A stretch of DNA of 64,000 nucleotides from Parapusillimonas sp013416435 (GTDB lineage: Bacteria > Pseudomonadota > Gammaproteobacteria > Burkholderiales > Burkholderiaceae_B). The notes under the pieces are model-generated. The model was given only the letters and a program-made list of their open reading frames with translations, was not told where the DNA came from and ran no database searches. How positions within the stretch are numbered: the stretch's first letter is position 1; every line of letters begins with the position of its first letter. The DNA is taken from contig NZ_CP197474.1 of NCBI RefSeq assembly GCF_052180245.1, positions 2,108,001 through 2,172,000 on the forward strand. The letters run 5' to 3'. The position numbers were made by a program, and so were the translations under genes. Shown piece after piece: positions 34,172 through 42,036 of this stretch.

Positions 34172-34799
34172 GGCGTGGCGGCGTAAGTTTGCGTGTCTTG
34201 AATGAAAACGTCGAGATTTGGGCCGGCGGCAGGTTGGCCCAAACGGTGGCGGATCCGATTTCCTCGGCGCGCAGCAAGTCGCGCCAACCGGGGCGGCGCA
34301 AATTGTACGTGAATTGCACCGCGATCCCTTCATCGTTCAATAGTATGCGCCATTGCTCGAGAACGGCGCGACTGATGGGAGCAGGCAGCGAGCACAAGGG
34401 CAGGCTCGAGACGATGGCGCGGATCCGTTCGCCTTGCGGAATAAGCTGGGCGAGCTCCGCGGCGCTTCCATGAACGACTCTTACATCGGGAAAGCGTTCC
34501 CGCAGCCGCTGCACGAAACTGCTGGAAAGCTCGACGACGATCAGGCGGTCGGCCGGGATGCCGCGCTCGAGCAGTGCGCGCGTAATGACCCCGGTACCGC
34601 CTCCAAGCTCTATGACAAGGCCGTCGCCATCGGGCACTTGCTGCGCCATGCGGCGCGCGAGATAGGGGGAACTGGGACAGATGGCGCCGATAGCGCCCGG
34701 CTTGGCGCAGAGTTCCTGGAGAAAGATGCCGGGGGCCAGGTTCTTGAAGTAATGCGCTACGCGCCTGGGATGCCCAAGCTTCAGTAATCGATACACCAT
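34152..34799 (-). CDS. SAM-dependent methyltransferase (PmtA-like)
   Basis: A 215-residue Rossmann methyltransferase with motif I VIELGGGTGVITRALLERG and motif II-like IVVELSSSFVQRL. The pre-motif GAICPSSPYLARRMAQ and the SSLPLCSLP segment resemble bacterial phospholipid N-methyltransferases (PmtA) and rRNA adenine dimethylase-like enzymes. It may methylate phosphatidylethanolamine (inference). Its 3' end overlaps the small acidic gene by 20 nt. Confidence 0.83.
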   Translation of the reverse strand: MVYRLLKLGHPRRVAHYFKNLAPGIFLQELCAKPGAIGAICPSSPYLARRMAQQVPDGDGLVIELGGGTGVITRALLERGIPADRLIVVELSSSFVQRLRERFPDVRVVHGSAAELAQLIPQGERIRAIVSSLPLCSLPAPISRAVLEQWRILLNDEGIAVQFTYNLRRPGWRDLLRAEEIGSATVWANLPPAQISTFSFKTRKLTPPRHEHHSS

Positions 34800-34956
34800 G
34801 CTGCCATTGTCTCCATGAATGAAGTCTTACGTTAACAGCAGAGCGTTCAGAGCAAGTGTCGATTTGTAAAGCCCGGCTGCATTGGCTTCCGGTCGGCAGG
34901 TGTCGCGTTCTGCTTCTTCCGCAGTATATATTCTTCGCCGCGCGCCATGGCGGTCC

Positions 34957-35751
34957 TCAAGCCGGGGAGGATGCGAAATCGAGCGTCGCGATCACCGGGG
35001 CATGGTCGGAGGGCTGCTCGTTCGCTCTTGGCGCACGATCGACAATGCACGCGGCGCAGTGGGGCCGCAACGCCTCGGACAGCAAGACATGGTCGATGCG
35101 CAGGCCGGCATTCCTGCGGAAGGCATAGCGGCGATAGTCCCACCATGTGAAGGTTTTTTCCTCTTGGTCGAACAACCGGAAAGCGTCGGTCAGGCCCAGG
35201 CCGATCAGGTCGCGGAATGCGCTGCGTTCGGGTTCGGACACCAGGACTTCGCCTTCCCATTTGGCGGGGTCGTGCACATCTTCGTCCGCCGGCGCGATGT
35301 TGTAGTCGCCCAGGATGGCCAGGCGCGGGTAGCGCTGCAACTCCTGTTCCAGCCAGACGCGCAGCGCGGCAAACCATTTGAGCTTGTATTCATACTTGTC
35401 GCTGCCCACCGACTGCCCGTTGGGGCAATAGGCGCTGATGACGCGGATGGCGCCGATCGGGCTGTCCAGCGTGGTGGCGAGCACACGCTGCTGCGGATCC
35501 TCGTAGTCGGGAATATTCCGTTGCACATCGGAGCATTCCGCCTTGGTGATGACCGCGACGCCGTTATACGTCTTCTGGCCGGCCCATTTTGCCTGGTATC
35601 CGATTTCGGTGAATGCATCCAGCGGGAAATTGTCATCCGTGAGCTTGAGCTCTTGCAGGCAGAGCGCCTCGACGGGGTTTTCCTGCAGCCAGTCCAGGAC
35701 TTGCGGGAGGCGTACTTTAAGGGAGTTGACGTTCCATGTGGCTAGCTTCAC
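34957..35751 (-). CDS. xthA: Exodeoxyribonuclease III
   Basis: A 264-residue AP endonuclease and 3'-5' exonuclease of base-excision repair. Catalytic landmarks: LCLQELKLTD (metal Glu), SAYCPNGQ, LGDYNIAPADEDVHDP and the ending SDHAPVIATL (catalytic Asp-His). The start is GTG at 35751 (GTGAAGCTAGCC, VKLATWNVNSLK), preceded by GGAA; no in-frame ATG is better. It diverges from the small 47-residue gene. About 157 bp of non-repeat sequence follows before the methyltransferase start. Confidence 0.96.
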   Translation of the reverse strand: MKLATWNVNSLKVRLPQVLDWLQENPVEALCLQELKLTDDNFPLDAFTEIGYQAKWAGQKTYNGVAVITKAECSDVQRNIPDYEDPQQRVLATTLDSPIGAIRVISAYCPNGQSVGSDKYEYKLKWFAALRVWLEQELQRYPRLAILGDYNIAPADEDVHDPAKWEGEVLVSEPERSAFRDLIGLGLTDAFRLFDQEEKTFTWWDYRRYAFRRNAGLRIDHVLLSEALRPHCAACIVDRAPRANEQPSDHAPVIATLDFASSPA

Positions 35752-35824
35752 ATCGATTCCATTGTATGTAAGTTATTGAGCTGATTGGATTTATTTCCGC
35801 TGATGGGGTACCCTGTATGAGTAC

Positions 35825-35845
35825 GAGGGCGCACGGTGCGCCCTC
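35825..35845 (+). other. Hairpin in the leader of the 47-residue gene
   Basis: GAGGGCGCAC and GTGCGCCCTC flank a single G, forming a stem of at least 8 bp, about 15 nt before the AAGGAG ribosome site of the small gene. It lies in the divergent region upstream of xthA. It could stabilise the leader or control initiation; no U-run follows. Confidence 0.65.
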
Positions 35846-35872
35846 TGCCTTTGTATTGCAAGGAGATTTAGC

Positions 35873-36016
35873 ATGGCAACCAAACCGACTGCGAAAAGGC
35901 AGCCTTTTGTCATCGAGCCGCTCAATTGGGTGGCCCCGAGCGTGGCCCGCGATGAATCGGACAAGCGCACAGAGGATACAGAACAACCCGCTCAGAAGAA
36001 AGAAGACCAAGAGTAA
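35873..36016 (+). CDS. 47-residue charged protein of unknown function
   Basis: An ATG preceded by an excellent AAGGAG (spacing 8) opens a short frame: it begins MATKPTAKRQPFVIEPLNWV and continues with a very charged tail rich in Glu, Asp, Gln and Lys. A perfect 12-bp intrinsic terminator follows 24 nt after the stop, and a leader hairpin precedes it. The complete expression unit supports a real, probably well-expressed small protein, likely intrinsically disordered at its C-terminus. I do not recognise a family. Confidence 0.75.
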   Translation: MATKPTAKRQPFVIEPLNWVAPSVARDESDKRTEDTEQPAQKKEDQE

Positions 36017-36040
36017 CCCGGTATTCGAGCGGTATCGCAA

Positions 36041-36072
36041 ATACGGCGGGGCCTGGCCCCGCCGTATTTTTT
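36041..36072 (+). terminator. Intrinsic terminator after the 47-residue gene
   Basis: ATACGGCGGGGC, a CTG loop and GCCCCGCCGTAT form a perfect 12-bp stem ending in a run of six T. It lies 24 nt after the small gene's stop and 24 nt before the start of the spermidine-synthase-like gene, so it should separate the two transcripts or attenuate into the second. Confidence 0.9.
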
Positions 36073-36095
36073 GCGCGTCGACCGGGCGCGCTACT

Positions 36096-36905
36096 ATGTC
36101 ACTCCTCATCTTACCGGAATTACTGGACGACGAAATGACCGAAGCGGAACCATGGCTGGACGATGAACCGACGCTCTCCGAGCTGGGCGGGATTCGTTAC
36201 TTGCATTTCGGCACCGAATGGGTGCAGGGCGCGATGCGCGTTTCGAAGCCTGCGGAATTGGTGCTCGCCTACACGCAGCAAATGATGGCATGGTTGCTTT
36301 TCCTTGAACCGACCAGGCGCGACAGCGTGGGCATACTGGGCCTGGGGGCTGGTTCCTTGCTGCGCTACACGCTCAAGCACACGTCAGCGTCCGTGCGTAC
36401 TGCTGAATGGAATCCCGCCGTCACGGCGATATGCCGCGCGTATTTCCGGCTGCCGGAGACGGCGCGCTCGTCCATCGATCATTGCGATGCGGCGGCATGG
36501 GTGGAAGAGCCCAGCAATTTCGGCCGCTACATGGCCTTGATGGTCGACCTCTATGACGCGTCGGCGCAGGGGCCGGTGCGCGATAGCCTGTCGTTCTACG
36601 AAGGCTGCCACCGGGCGCTGTCCGATGTCGGCGTCATGACGGTAAACCTTTTCGGCGACCATGCCAGCTTTCCCCGCAATCTCGAGAACATTCGCGCGGC
36701 GTTCGATGGCAGGGTGCTCGAACTGCCGGAAATCGATGCGGGAAACCGGATCGTCCTGGCATTGAAAGGCCCGGTCCTGGACATTACCGCCGCGCAGCTG
36801 CTCGAACGCGCGGACATGCTCGAATCCAGCTACGGCCTGCCCGCCCGCCGCTGGGCGAAGGCACTGCTGTCGCGTCAGGGCTGGCGCGGCTCATTCGCCG
36901 TGTAA
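36096..36905 (+). CDS. Spermidine synthase-like methyltransferase-fold protein
   Basis: A 269-residue protein of the spermine/spermidine synthase superfamily. The nucleotide-binding loop is VGILGLGAGSLLRYTL, followed by VRTAEWNPAVTAICRAYF (the acidic residue after beta-2) and MALMVDLYDASAQGP, near the usual aminopropyl-transfer Asp. The usual N-terminal beta domain is reduced to GIRYLHFGTEWVQGAMRV. Polyamine synthesis is possible but not proven; many family members in proteobacteria are uncharacterised. The ATG at 36096 is chosen because upstream sequence includes the terminator. Confidence 0.82.
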   Translation: MSLLILPELLDDEMTEAEPWLDDEPTLSELGGIRYLHFGTEWVQGAMRVSKPAELVLAYTQQMMAWLLFLEPTRRDSVGILGLGAGSLLRYTLKHTSASVRTAEWNPAVTAICRAYFRLPETARSSIDHCDAAAWVEEPSNFGRYMALMVDLYDASAQGPVRDSLSFYEGCHRALSDVGVMTVNLFGDHASFPRNLENIRAAFDGRVLELPEIDAGNRIVLALKGPVLDITAAQLLERADMLESSYGLPARRWAKALLSRQGWRGSFAV

Positions 36906-36910
36906 TGTTT

Positions 36911-37056
36911 GGGGTCAGACCCCGTACGCGGTCTGACCCCTCCCAAGCCAAACCCGGCGCATGTTCGCGGGGTCGGACCCCGCATGGGGTCCGACCCCTT
37001 CAAACCCGGCCCGGCGCACGCTTACGGGGTCGGACCCCCGTACGGGGTTCGACCCC
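36911..37056. repeat. Palindromic repeat cluster J (3 copies)
   Basis: Copies are 36911-36940, 36969-36998 and 37026-37056, period 57-58 nt. The spacers are related (both contain CAAACCCGGC). The second and third copies carry the centre G/C pair type; the third has one G-U pair. They lie in the tandem gap between the spermidine-synthase-like gene and the ABC receptor; two short frames that run through them are translated repeat, not genes. Confidence 0.96.
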
Positions 37057-37160
37057 ATCCAGGGATTTCCCTTGGGCCATTGGGCGGGCGGACGCGTTAG
37101 ACTTACGCCCATCCGGGCGCGTTTGCGGGCGTGCCGTTTATTCTGAACAAGGAGTTACAC

Positions 37161-38129
37161 ATGGGGTTTAGCAAGTCGGCCAAACTGGCTTTGGGTGCCG
37201 TGGCGGTCATGGGCGCGCTGGCGCATTCGTCGGTATACGCTCAATCGGTGGCTGTCACCTCCATCGTCGAACACCCCGCGCTGGACTCCATCAAGGACGG
37301 CGTCAAAGACACGCTGAACAAGGCCGGCTACACCGAAGCCAAGGGCCTGAACTGGCAATTCCAGACCGCGCAGGGCAATACGGCCATTGCCGCGCAGATC
37401 GCGCGCAAGTTCGTTGGCGACAAGCCCGATGTCATCGTCGCCATTGCCACGCCTTCGGCGCAGGCGGTCGTTGCAGCCACCAAGTCCATACCGGTCGTCT
37501 ATTCGGCGGTCACCGATCCCGTCGCGGCGCAACTGGTCAAGTCCATGGAACCTTCCGGCACCAATGTCAGTGGTGTTTCCGACGCCCTGGCACTGGAAAA
37601 GCAGGTCGACCTCATCAAGAAGGTCGTACCGGATGCCAAGCGTGTCGGCATGGTCTACAACCCGGGCGAGGCAAACTCGGTCGTGGTGGTGAAGCAGATG
37701 CGCGAATTGCTCGCCAAGGACGGCATGTCGCTGGTTGAAGCCACCGCGGCCCGCACCGTCGACGTGGGCGCCGCGGCGCGCAGCCTGGTGGGCAAGGTGG
37801 ACGTCATCTACACCAATACCGACAACAACGTGGTTTCCGCCTACGAATCGCTGGTCAAGGTGGGCATCGATGCCAAGATCCCGCTCATCGCCTCGGATAC
37901 CGACAGCGTCAAGCGCGGCGCCATCGCCGCGCTCGGGGTCAATTACTACGATCTGGGCGTCCAGACCGGGAAAATGGTCATCAAGATCCTGAAAGGCCAG
38001 AAGCCGGGCGACATGGCGTCCGAAACCAGCGACAAACTCGAGCTCTTCGTCAATCCGGGCGCCGCCAAGAAGCAAGGCGTGACGCTGTCCGACGCGTTCG
38101 TCAAGTCGGCCAAGCAGATCGTGGAATAA
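37161..38129 (+). CDS. ABC transporter substrate-binding protein (TrpX-like)
   Basis: A 322-residue periplasmic receptor of the ABC_sub_bind family (COG2984). A Sec signal peptide (AVAVMGALAHSSVYA) is followed by VAVTSIVEHPALDSIKDG, then VYSAVTDPVAAQLV and GVNYYDLGVQTGKMVIKILKG, all typical. AAGGAG precedes the ATG. The family is linked to tryptophan or other aromatic/small-molecule uptake in some bacteria; the substrate here is unknown. It heads a receptor-permease-ATPase operon, with a terminator-like hairpin between it and the permease. Confidence 0.93.
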   Translation: MGFSKSAKLALGAVAVMGALAHSSVYAQSVAVTSIVEHPALDSIKDGVKDTLNKAGYTEAKGLNWQFQTAQGNTAIAAQIARKFVGDKPDVIVAIATPSAQAVVAATKSIPVVYSAVTDPVAAQLVKSMEPSGTNVSGVSDALALEKQVDLIKKVVPDAKRVGMVYNPGEANSVVVVKQMRELLAKDGMSLVEATAARTVDVGAAARSLVGKVDVIYTNTDNNVVSAYESLVKVGIDAKIPLIASDTDSVKRGAIAALGVNYYDLGVQTGKMVIKILKGQKPGDMASETSDKLELFVNPGAAKKQGVTLSDAFVKSAKQIVE

Positions 38130-38164
38130 AATCGGGCCGGTCGTTTAAAATTCCAGTTCCGTTG

Positions 38165-38205
38165 AACAGGTGGGTTGTGGCGTACAGCCCGCCTGTTTTG
38201 TTTTT
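38165..38205 (+). terminator. Terminator-like hairpin inside the ABC importer operon
   Basis: AACAGGTGGG and CCCGCCTGTT pair across a 13-nt loop (one G-U pair) and lead into a T-rich run (TTTTGTTTTT). It lies between the receptor and permease genes. A partial terminator here would give excess receptor over membrane subunits. Confidence 0.65.
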
Positions 38206-38222
38206 GCTTTCCTGACTCGAAC

Positions 38223-39113
38223 ATGTCTATATATTCCCTGTGGGGTGCGCTCGAAATCGGCCTGATCTTCGGTCTGGTCGCCTTGGGCGTGCTCATTTCC
38301 TTCCGCCTGCTCCGGTTTCCGGATCTCACGGTCGACGGCAGCTTTCCCTTGGGCGGCGCCACGGCAGCCACGCTGATTTCCATGGGAATGGATCCCTTCA
38401 CGTCGACCCTCGTCGCCTGCGTAGCGGGCGCCGTGGCAGGCATGATCACCGGCTGGCTGAATGTGAAGCTCAAGATCATGGATCTGCTGGCCAGCATCCT
38501 GATGATGATCGCGCTGTACTCCATCAACCTGCGCATCATGGGGCGGCCCAACGTTCCGCTCATTTCCGAGCCGACGATCTTCACCGTGCTTCAACCCGAA
38601 GGGGCCACCGACTACATCATGCGGCCTCTCATATTGCTGGTCCTGGTGGTTGCCATCAAATTCATTCTCGATTGGTATTTCGCGACCAAGGCCGGCCTTG
38701 CCATGCGCGCAACGGGCTCCAATCCCCGCATGGCGCGGGCGCAAGGAGTGGCCACCGGCAACCGCATCCTGGTCGGCATGGGTATTTCGAACGCATTATG
38801 CGCCTTGGCGGGTGCGCTATTTGCACAATCCCAGGGCGGCGCGGACATCTCCATGGGCATAGGCACCATTGTCATCGGCCTGGCCGCCGTCATCGTCGGC
38901 GAAAGTATCATGCCGTCGCGCAAAATGGCCATCATCACGCTGGCCGTCATCGTCGGGGCGGTGCTCTACCGTTTCTTCATCGCGCTGGCGCTCAATGCCG
39001 ATTTCGTGGGATTGAAAGCACAGGACCTCAACCTTGTCACGGCGCTGCTGGTCACCTTTGCGCTGGTCATTCCATTGCTCAAGCAACGCTTGCGCGGCAA
39101 GAAAGGAGGCTAG
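38223..39113 (+). CDS. ABC transporter permease (TrpY-like)
   Basis: A 296-residue membrane protein of the BPD_transp_2/LivH-like class, with eight or so hydrophobic segments. Family landmarks: PDLTVDGSFPLGGATAA near residue 37, GLAMRATGSNPRMARAQGV (coupling loop, about 158-176) and GLAAVIVGESIMP. Second gene of the importer; its stop is followed within 5 nt by the ATPase start. Confidence 0.94.
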   Translation: MSIYSLWGALEIGLIFGLVALGVLISFRLLRFPDLTVDGSFPLGGATAATLISMGMDPFTSTLVACVAGAVAGMITGWLNVKLKIMDLLASILMMIALYSINLRIMGRPNVPLISEPTIFTVLQPEGATDYIMRPLILLVLVVAIKFILDWYFATKAGLAMRATGSNPRMARAQGVATGNRILVGMGISNALCALAGALFAQSQGGADISMGIGTIVIGLAAVIVGESIMPSRKMAIITLAVIVGAVLYRFFIALALNADFVGLKAQDLNLVTALLVTFALVIPLLKQRLRGKKGG

Positions 39114-39117
39114 GGGC

Positions 39118-39912
39118 ATGCTGAGCGCAAAAAACATCCACATTACGTTCAATGCGGGCACGCCCATAGAAACCCGTGCCTTGCGAGGGCTGTCGCTCGA
39201 GATACCGGCGGGGCAGTTCGTTACCGTCATCGGTTCCAACGGGGCTGGAAAATCCACTTTCCTGAATGCCGTGTCGGGCGATATTTCCATCGATTCCGGC
39301 TCCGTATCCATCGACAACCAGGACGTTACCCGCCAGCCGGTCTGGGAAAGGGCGCGCCAGGTGGCCAGAGTCTTCCAGGACCCCATGGCGGGTACCTGCG
39401 AGGACCTCACGATCGAAGAGAACATGGCGCTTGCGTCCAGCCGGGGCGAACGCAGGGGGCTGGGACGGGCGGTGCGCGCCTCGATGCGCGACGAGTTCCG
39501 CGATCGCCTGGCCACGCTCGGCCTGGGGCTCGAGGACCGGCTCACCGACCGCATCGGATTGCTTTCCGGCGGGCAGCGCCAGGCCGTGAGTCTCTTGATG
39601 GCGTCGATGCGGCCGTCCCGCATTTTGCTGCTGGATGAGCATACCGCGGCGCTCGACCCCCGCACGGCGGAGTTCGTATTGGAACTCACCACCCGCATCG
39701 TATCCGAAAGCAAGCTGACCACCATGATGGTGACCCACAGCATGCGCCAGGCCCTGGATGTGGGCGAGCGCACCGTCATGCTCCACCAGGGCAACGTCGT
39801 GCTCGACGTTGCCGGGCCTGAACGCCAGGGCCTGGACGTGCCCGACCTGCTGCGCATGTTCGAGCGGGTCCGGGGGGAGAAACTGGCCGATGACGGGCTG
39901 CTTTTGAGTTGA
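39118..39912 (+). CDS. ABC transporter ATP-binding protein (TrpZ-like)
   Basis: A 264-residue ATPase. Walker A is GSNGAGKST, the Q-loop FQDPMAGTCEDLT, the signature LSGGQRQAVSL, Walker B LLLDEHTAALDPR (with the catalytic Glu followed by His where Pro is usual) and the switch His in VTHSM. The DEHTAALDP wording is typical of COG1101 ATPases that pair with TrpX/TrpY-like proteins. AGGAGG lies upstream within the permease 3' end. Confidence 0.95.
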   Translation: MLSAKNIHITFNAGTPIETRALRGLSLEIPAGQFVTVIGSNGAGKSTFLNAVSGDISIDSGSVSIDNQDVTRQPVWERARQVARVFQDPMAGTCEDLTIEENMALASSRGERRGLGRAVRASMRDEFRDRLATLGLGLEDRLTDRIGLLSGGQRQAVSLLMASMRPSRILLLDEHTAALDPRTAEFVLELTTRIVSESKLTTMMVTHSMRQALDVGERTVMLHQGNVVLDVAGPERQGLDVPDLLRMFERVRGEKLADDGLLLS

Positions 39913-39920
39913 ACGGTTGA

Positions 39921-40016
39921 GGGGTCAGACCCCCTGCGGGGTCCGACCCCAGGTCAGGCGCAGGGACAGACGCCGGATCGATGTGCGGGGTCAGACCCCG
40001 CAGGGGGTCTGACCCC
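39921..40016. repeat. Palindromic repeat cluster K (2 copies)
   Basis: Copies are 39921-39950 and 39987-40016 in the tandem gap between the ABC ATPase and the ybhP-like gene; a decayed half (GGGACAGAC) lies between. In the first, the left centre is A and the right C, an unpaired combination; the second is fully paired. Confidence 0.95.
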
Positions 40017-40066
40017 TTCAGGCACGGTAGTTGCTGCGGCGTCACGGGTTGACAGTAGCAGGTGCC

Positions 40067-40828
40067 ATGACAAACAACAATTCCTCCCTCACCCTCAAGG
40101 TTCTGACGGTAAACACCCACAAGGGCTTTACCGTCTTCAATCGCCGTTTCATTCTTCACGAGCTGCGCGACGCCATACGTCAAACGCATGCCGACATCGT
40201 CTTTCTGCAGGAGGTTCTGGGCGCCCATCATCGGCACGCCAGCGCGCTGGCTCATTGGCCCACCACCACGCAGTATGAATTCCTCGCGGACACCATCTGG
40301 GGCGATTTCGCCTATGGCAGGAACGCGGTGTATCCCCATGGACACCATGGCAATGCGCTCTTGTCCAAGTTCCCGATTGCACGCTATGACAATTTGGATA
40401 TTTCGGTGGGCCGCCATGAGAAACGGGGTCTGCTGCATTGTGTGCTGCAGCCTCCGGGCAGGCCGGAGATTCACGCCATTTGTGTGCACCTGGGTCTGCG
40501 CGAACGCCATCGGGCGTATCAAATGGCTTATCTGTGCCGCTTGATCGAGGAAGAGATCCCCGCCGATGCGCCGCTGGTCATTGCCGGCGACTTCAATGAT
40601 TGGCGCATGCGCAGTCAGAAAGCGCTGGCCCGCTGCAGCGGAATGATAGAGGCGTTCAAGTCGCACCACGGACAGGTGGCGCGCACGTTTCCGGCACGAT
40701 TCCCTTTGTTGAGACTGGACCGCATCTATCTCAGAAACGTCCGTGCCTACGAGCCGGTCGCGCTGGCCCACCGGCCCTGGAGCCATCTGTCCGACCATGC
40801 GCCATTGGCGGTGGAGATCGAGCTATGA
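40067..40828 (+). CDS. Endonuclease/exonuclease/phosphatase family protein (YbhP-like)
   Basis: A 253-residue EEP-fold hydrolase. Landmarks are LTVNTHKGFTVFN, VFLQEVLGAHH (metal Glu), VIAGDFNDWR and SDHAPLAVEIE (catalytic Asp-His). The family spans nucleases, inositol phosphatases and sphingomyelinase-like enzymes. It is the first gene of a three-gene overlapping set matching E. coli ybhP-clsB-ybhN, so a membrane-lipid substrate is more likely than DNA (inference). Its stop overlaps the next start (ATGA). Confidence 0.9.
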   Translation: MTNNNSSLTLKVLTVNTHKGFTVFNRRFILHELRDAIRQTHADIVFLQEVLGAHHRHASALAHWPTTTQYEFLADTIWGDFAYGRNAVYPHGHHGNALLSKFPIARYDNLDISVGRHEKRGLLHCVLQPPGRPEIHAICVHLGLRERHRAYQMAYLCRLIEEEIPADAPLVIAGDFNDWRMRSQKALARCSGMIEAFKSHHGQVARTFPARFPLLRLDRIYLRNVRAYEPVALAHRPWSHLSDHAPLAVEIEL

Positions 40829-42036
40829 CCGTGAAGTGGACGTCGGGTAACCAGCTGGAGCTGCTGGAGAACGGCGAGGAGTTCTTTCCTGCGGTATTTG
40901 AAGCCATCCGCAACGCCCAGCGCAGCATCGTCCTGGAAACCTTCATCCTGTTCCAGGACAAGGTCGGCAACGCTCTGCAGGAAGTACTCATCGATGCGGG
41001 CCGGCGAGGCGTCAGCATAGACGTGACGGTGGACGGCTATGGGTCGGCGGACCTGGAGCCGTCGTTCATCGAGGCCATGACGTCGGTTGGCATCCGCGTT
41101 CATGTCTTCGATCCACGGCCGCGGCGGCTCGGAATGCGTACCAATCTGTTTCGGCGGCTGCATCGCAAGATCGTTGTGGTGGACGGCGAGCTTGCGTTCG
41201 TCGGCGGTATCAACTTCAGTGCGGACCACCTGGGCGATTTCGGGCCGACCGCCAAACAGGATTACGCCATATCGATTCGCGGCCCTCTTGTCGACGAGAT
41301 AGTCCGCTTCGAGGCCGAGGTCCTTGCGCCGGTGCGTACCCAGTTCTCCTGGCGCAAGCTGCGCTGGAGGCGGCGAGGAGAGGCTCAGGTGGAAGGGGAT
41401 ACCCGAGCCGCATTGATCGTACGCGATAACGGTCGCCACAAGAACGACATAGAGCTGTACTACCGCATCGGCCTGCGCGCCGCCCGCCATGACATCGTGC
41501 TGGCCAATGCTTATTTCTTTCCGGGATACCGTTTCCTGCGCGATTTGCGCAATGCGGCCAAGAGGGGCGTGCGTGTCCGCCTGATCTTGCAGGGCGAGCC
41601 CGACATGCCTGCCGCAAGATTCGTGGCGACGATGCTGTATGACTATCTGCTGTCGGGAGGCGTGGAGATCTACGAGTATTGCGAACGCCCCTTGCACGGA
41701 AAGGTTGCCGCGGTGGACGGCGTCTGGTCGACGGTCGGGTCCAGCAATCTGGATCCTCTCAGCCTGGCGCTGAACCTCGAAGCCAATGTGATGATCTACG
41801 ACCGCGAGTTCAGTACCTTGCTGCAAAAGCGGCTGGAGCGCTTGATCGATGATCATTGCCGGCTGATGGAACGCCAGCCGCGTCCCAGGCGGAAAATCCA
41901 GCGCGTGTTCGTGGGCGTCTTCGTCTTCCATTTCCTTCGTCGGTTTCCCGCTTGGGCGGGGTGGCTTCCTCAGCGCAAGGCCGAATTGAAATCCGTGCCG
42001 GCGTCCGCCGACGAAACGTATGACGGCAAGCCATGA
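40825..42036 (+). CDS. clsB: Cardiolipin synthase B
   Basis: A 403-residue phospholipase-D-superfamily enzyme. Two HKD motifs are complete: HRKIVVVDGELAFVGGINFS (about residue 113) and HGKVAAVDGVWSTVGSSNLD (about 291). It has no N-terminal membrane hairpins, consistent with ClsB rather than ClsA. It makes cardiolipin from phosphatidylglycerol, and E. coli ClsB also remodels phosphatidyl alcohols. Overlaps of 4 nt with both neighbours imply tight co-translation. Confidence 0.94.
   Translation: MTVKWTSGNQLELLENGEEFFPAVFEAIRNAQRSIVLETFILFQDKVGNALQEVLIDAGRRGVSIDVTVDGYGSADLEPSFIEAMTSVGIRVHVFDPRPRRLGMRTNLFRRLHRKIVVVDGELAFVGGINFSADHLGDFGPTAKQDYAISIRGPLVDEIVRFEAEVLAPVRTQFSWRKLRWRRRGEAQVEGDTRAALIVRDNGRHKNDIELYYRIGLRAARHDIVLANAYFFPGYRFLRDLRNAAKRGVRVRLILQGEPDMPAARFVATMLYDYLLSGGVEIYEYCERPLHGKVAAVDGVWSTVGSSNLDPLSLALNLEANVMIYDREFSTLLQKRLERLIDDHCRLMERQPRPRRKIQRVFVGVFVFHFLRRFPAWAGWLPQRKAELKSVPASADETYDGKP

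Noticed and set aside
36905..37171. Short plus-strand frames of 60-90 codons across cluster J
   Set aside because: They are translations of the palindromes (GVRPRT, GSDPVRG, GRTP) with no start signal or family similarity. The same applies to frames starting in the clusters at 4.8, 11.1, 15.0 and 28.5 kb.
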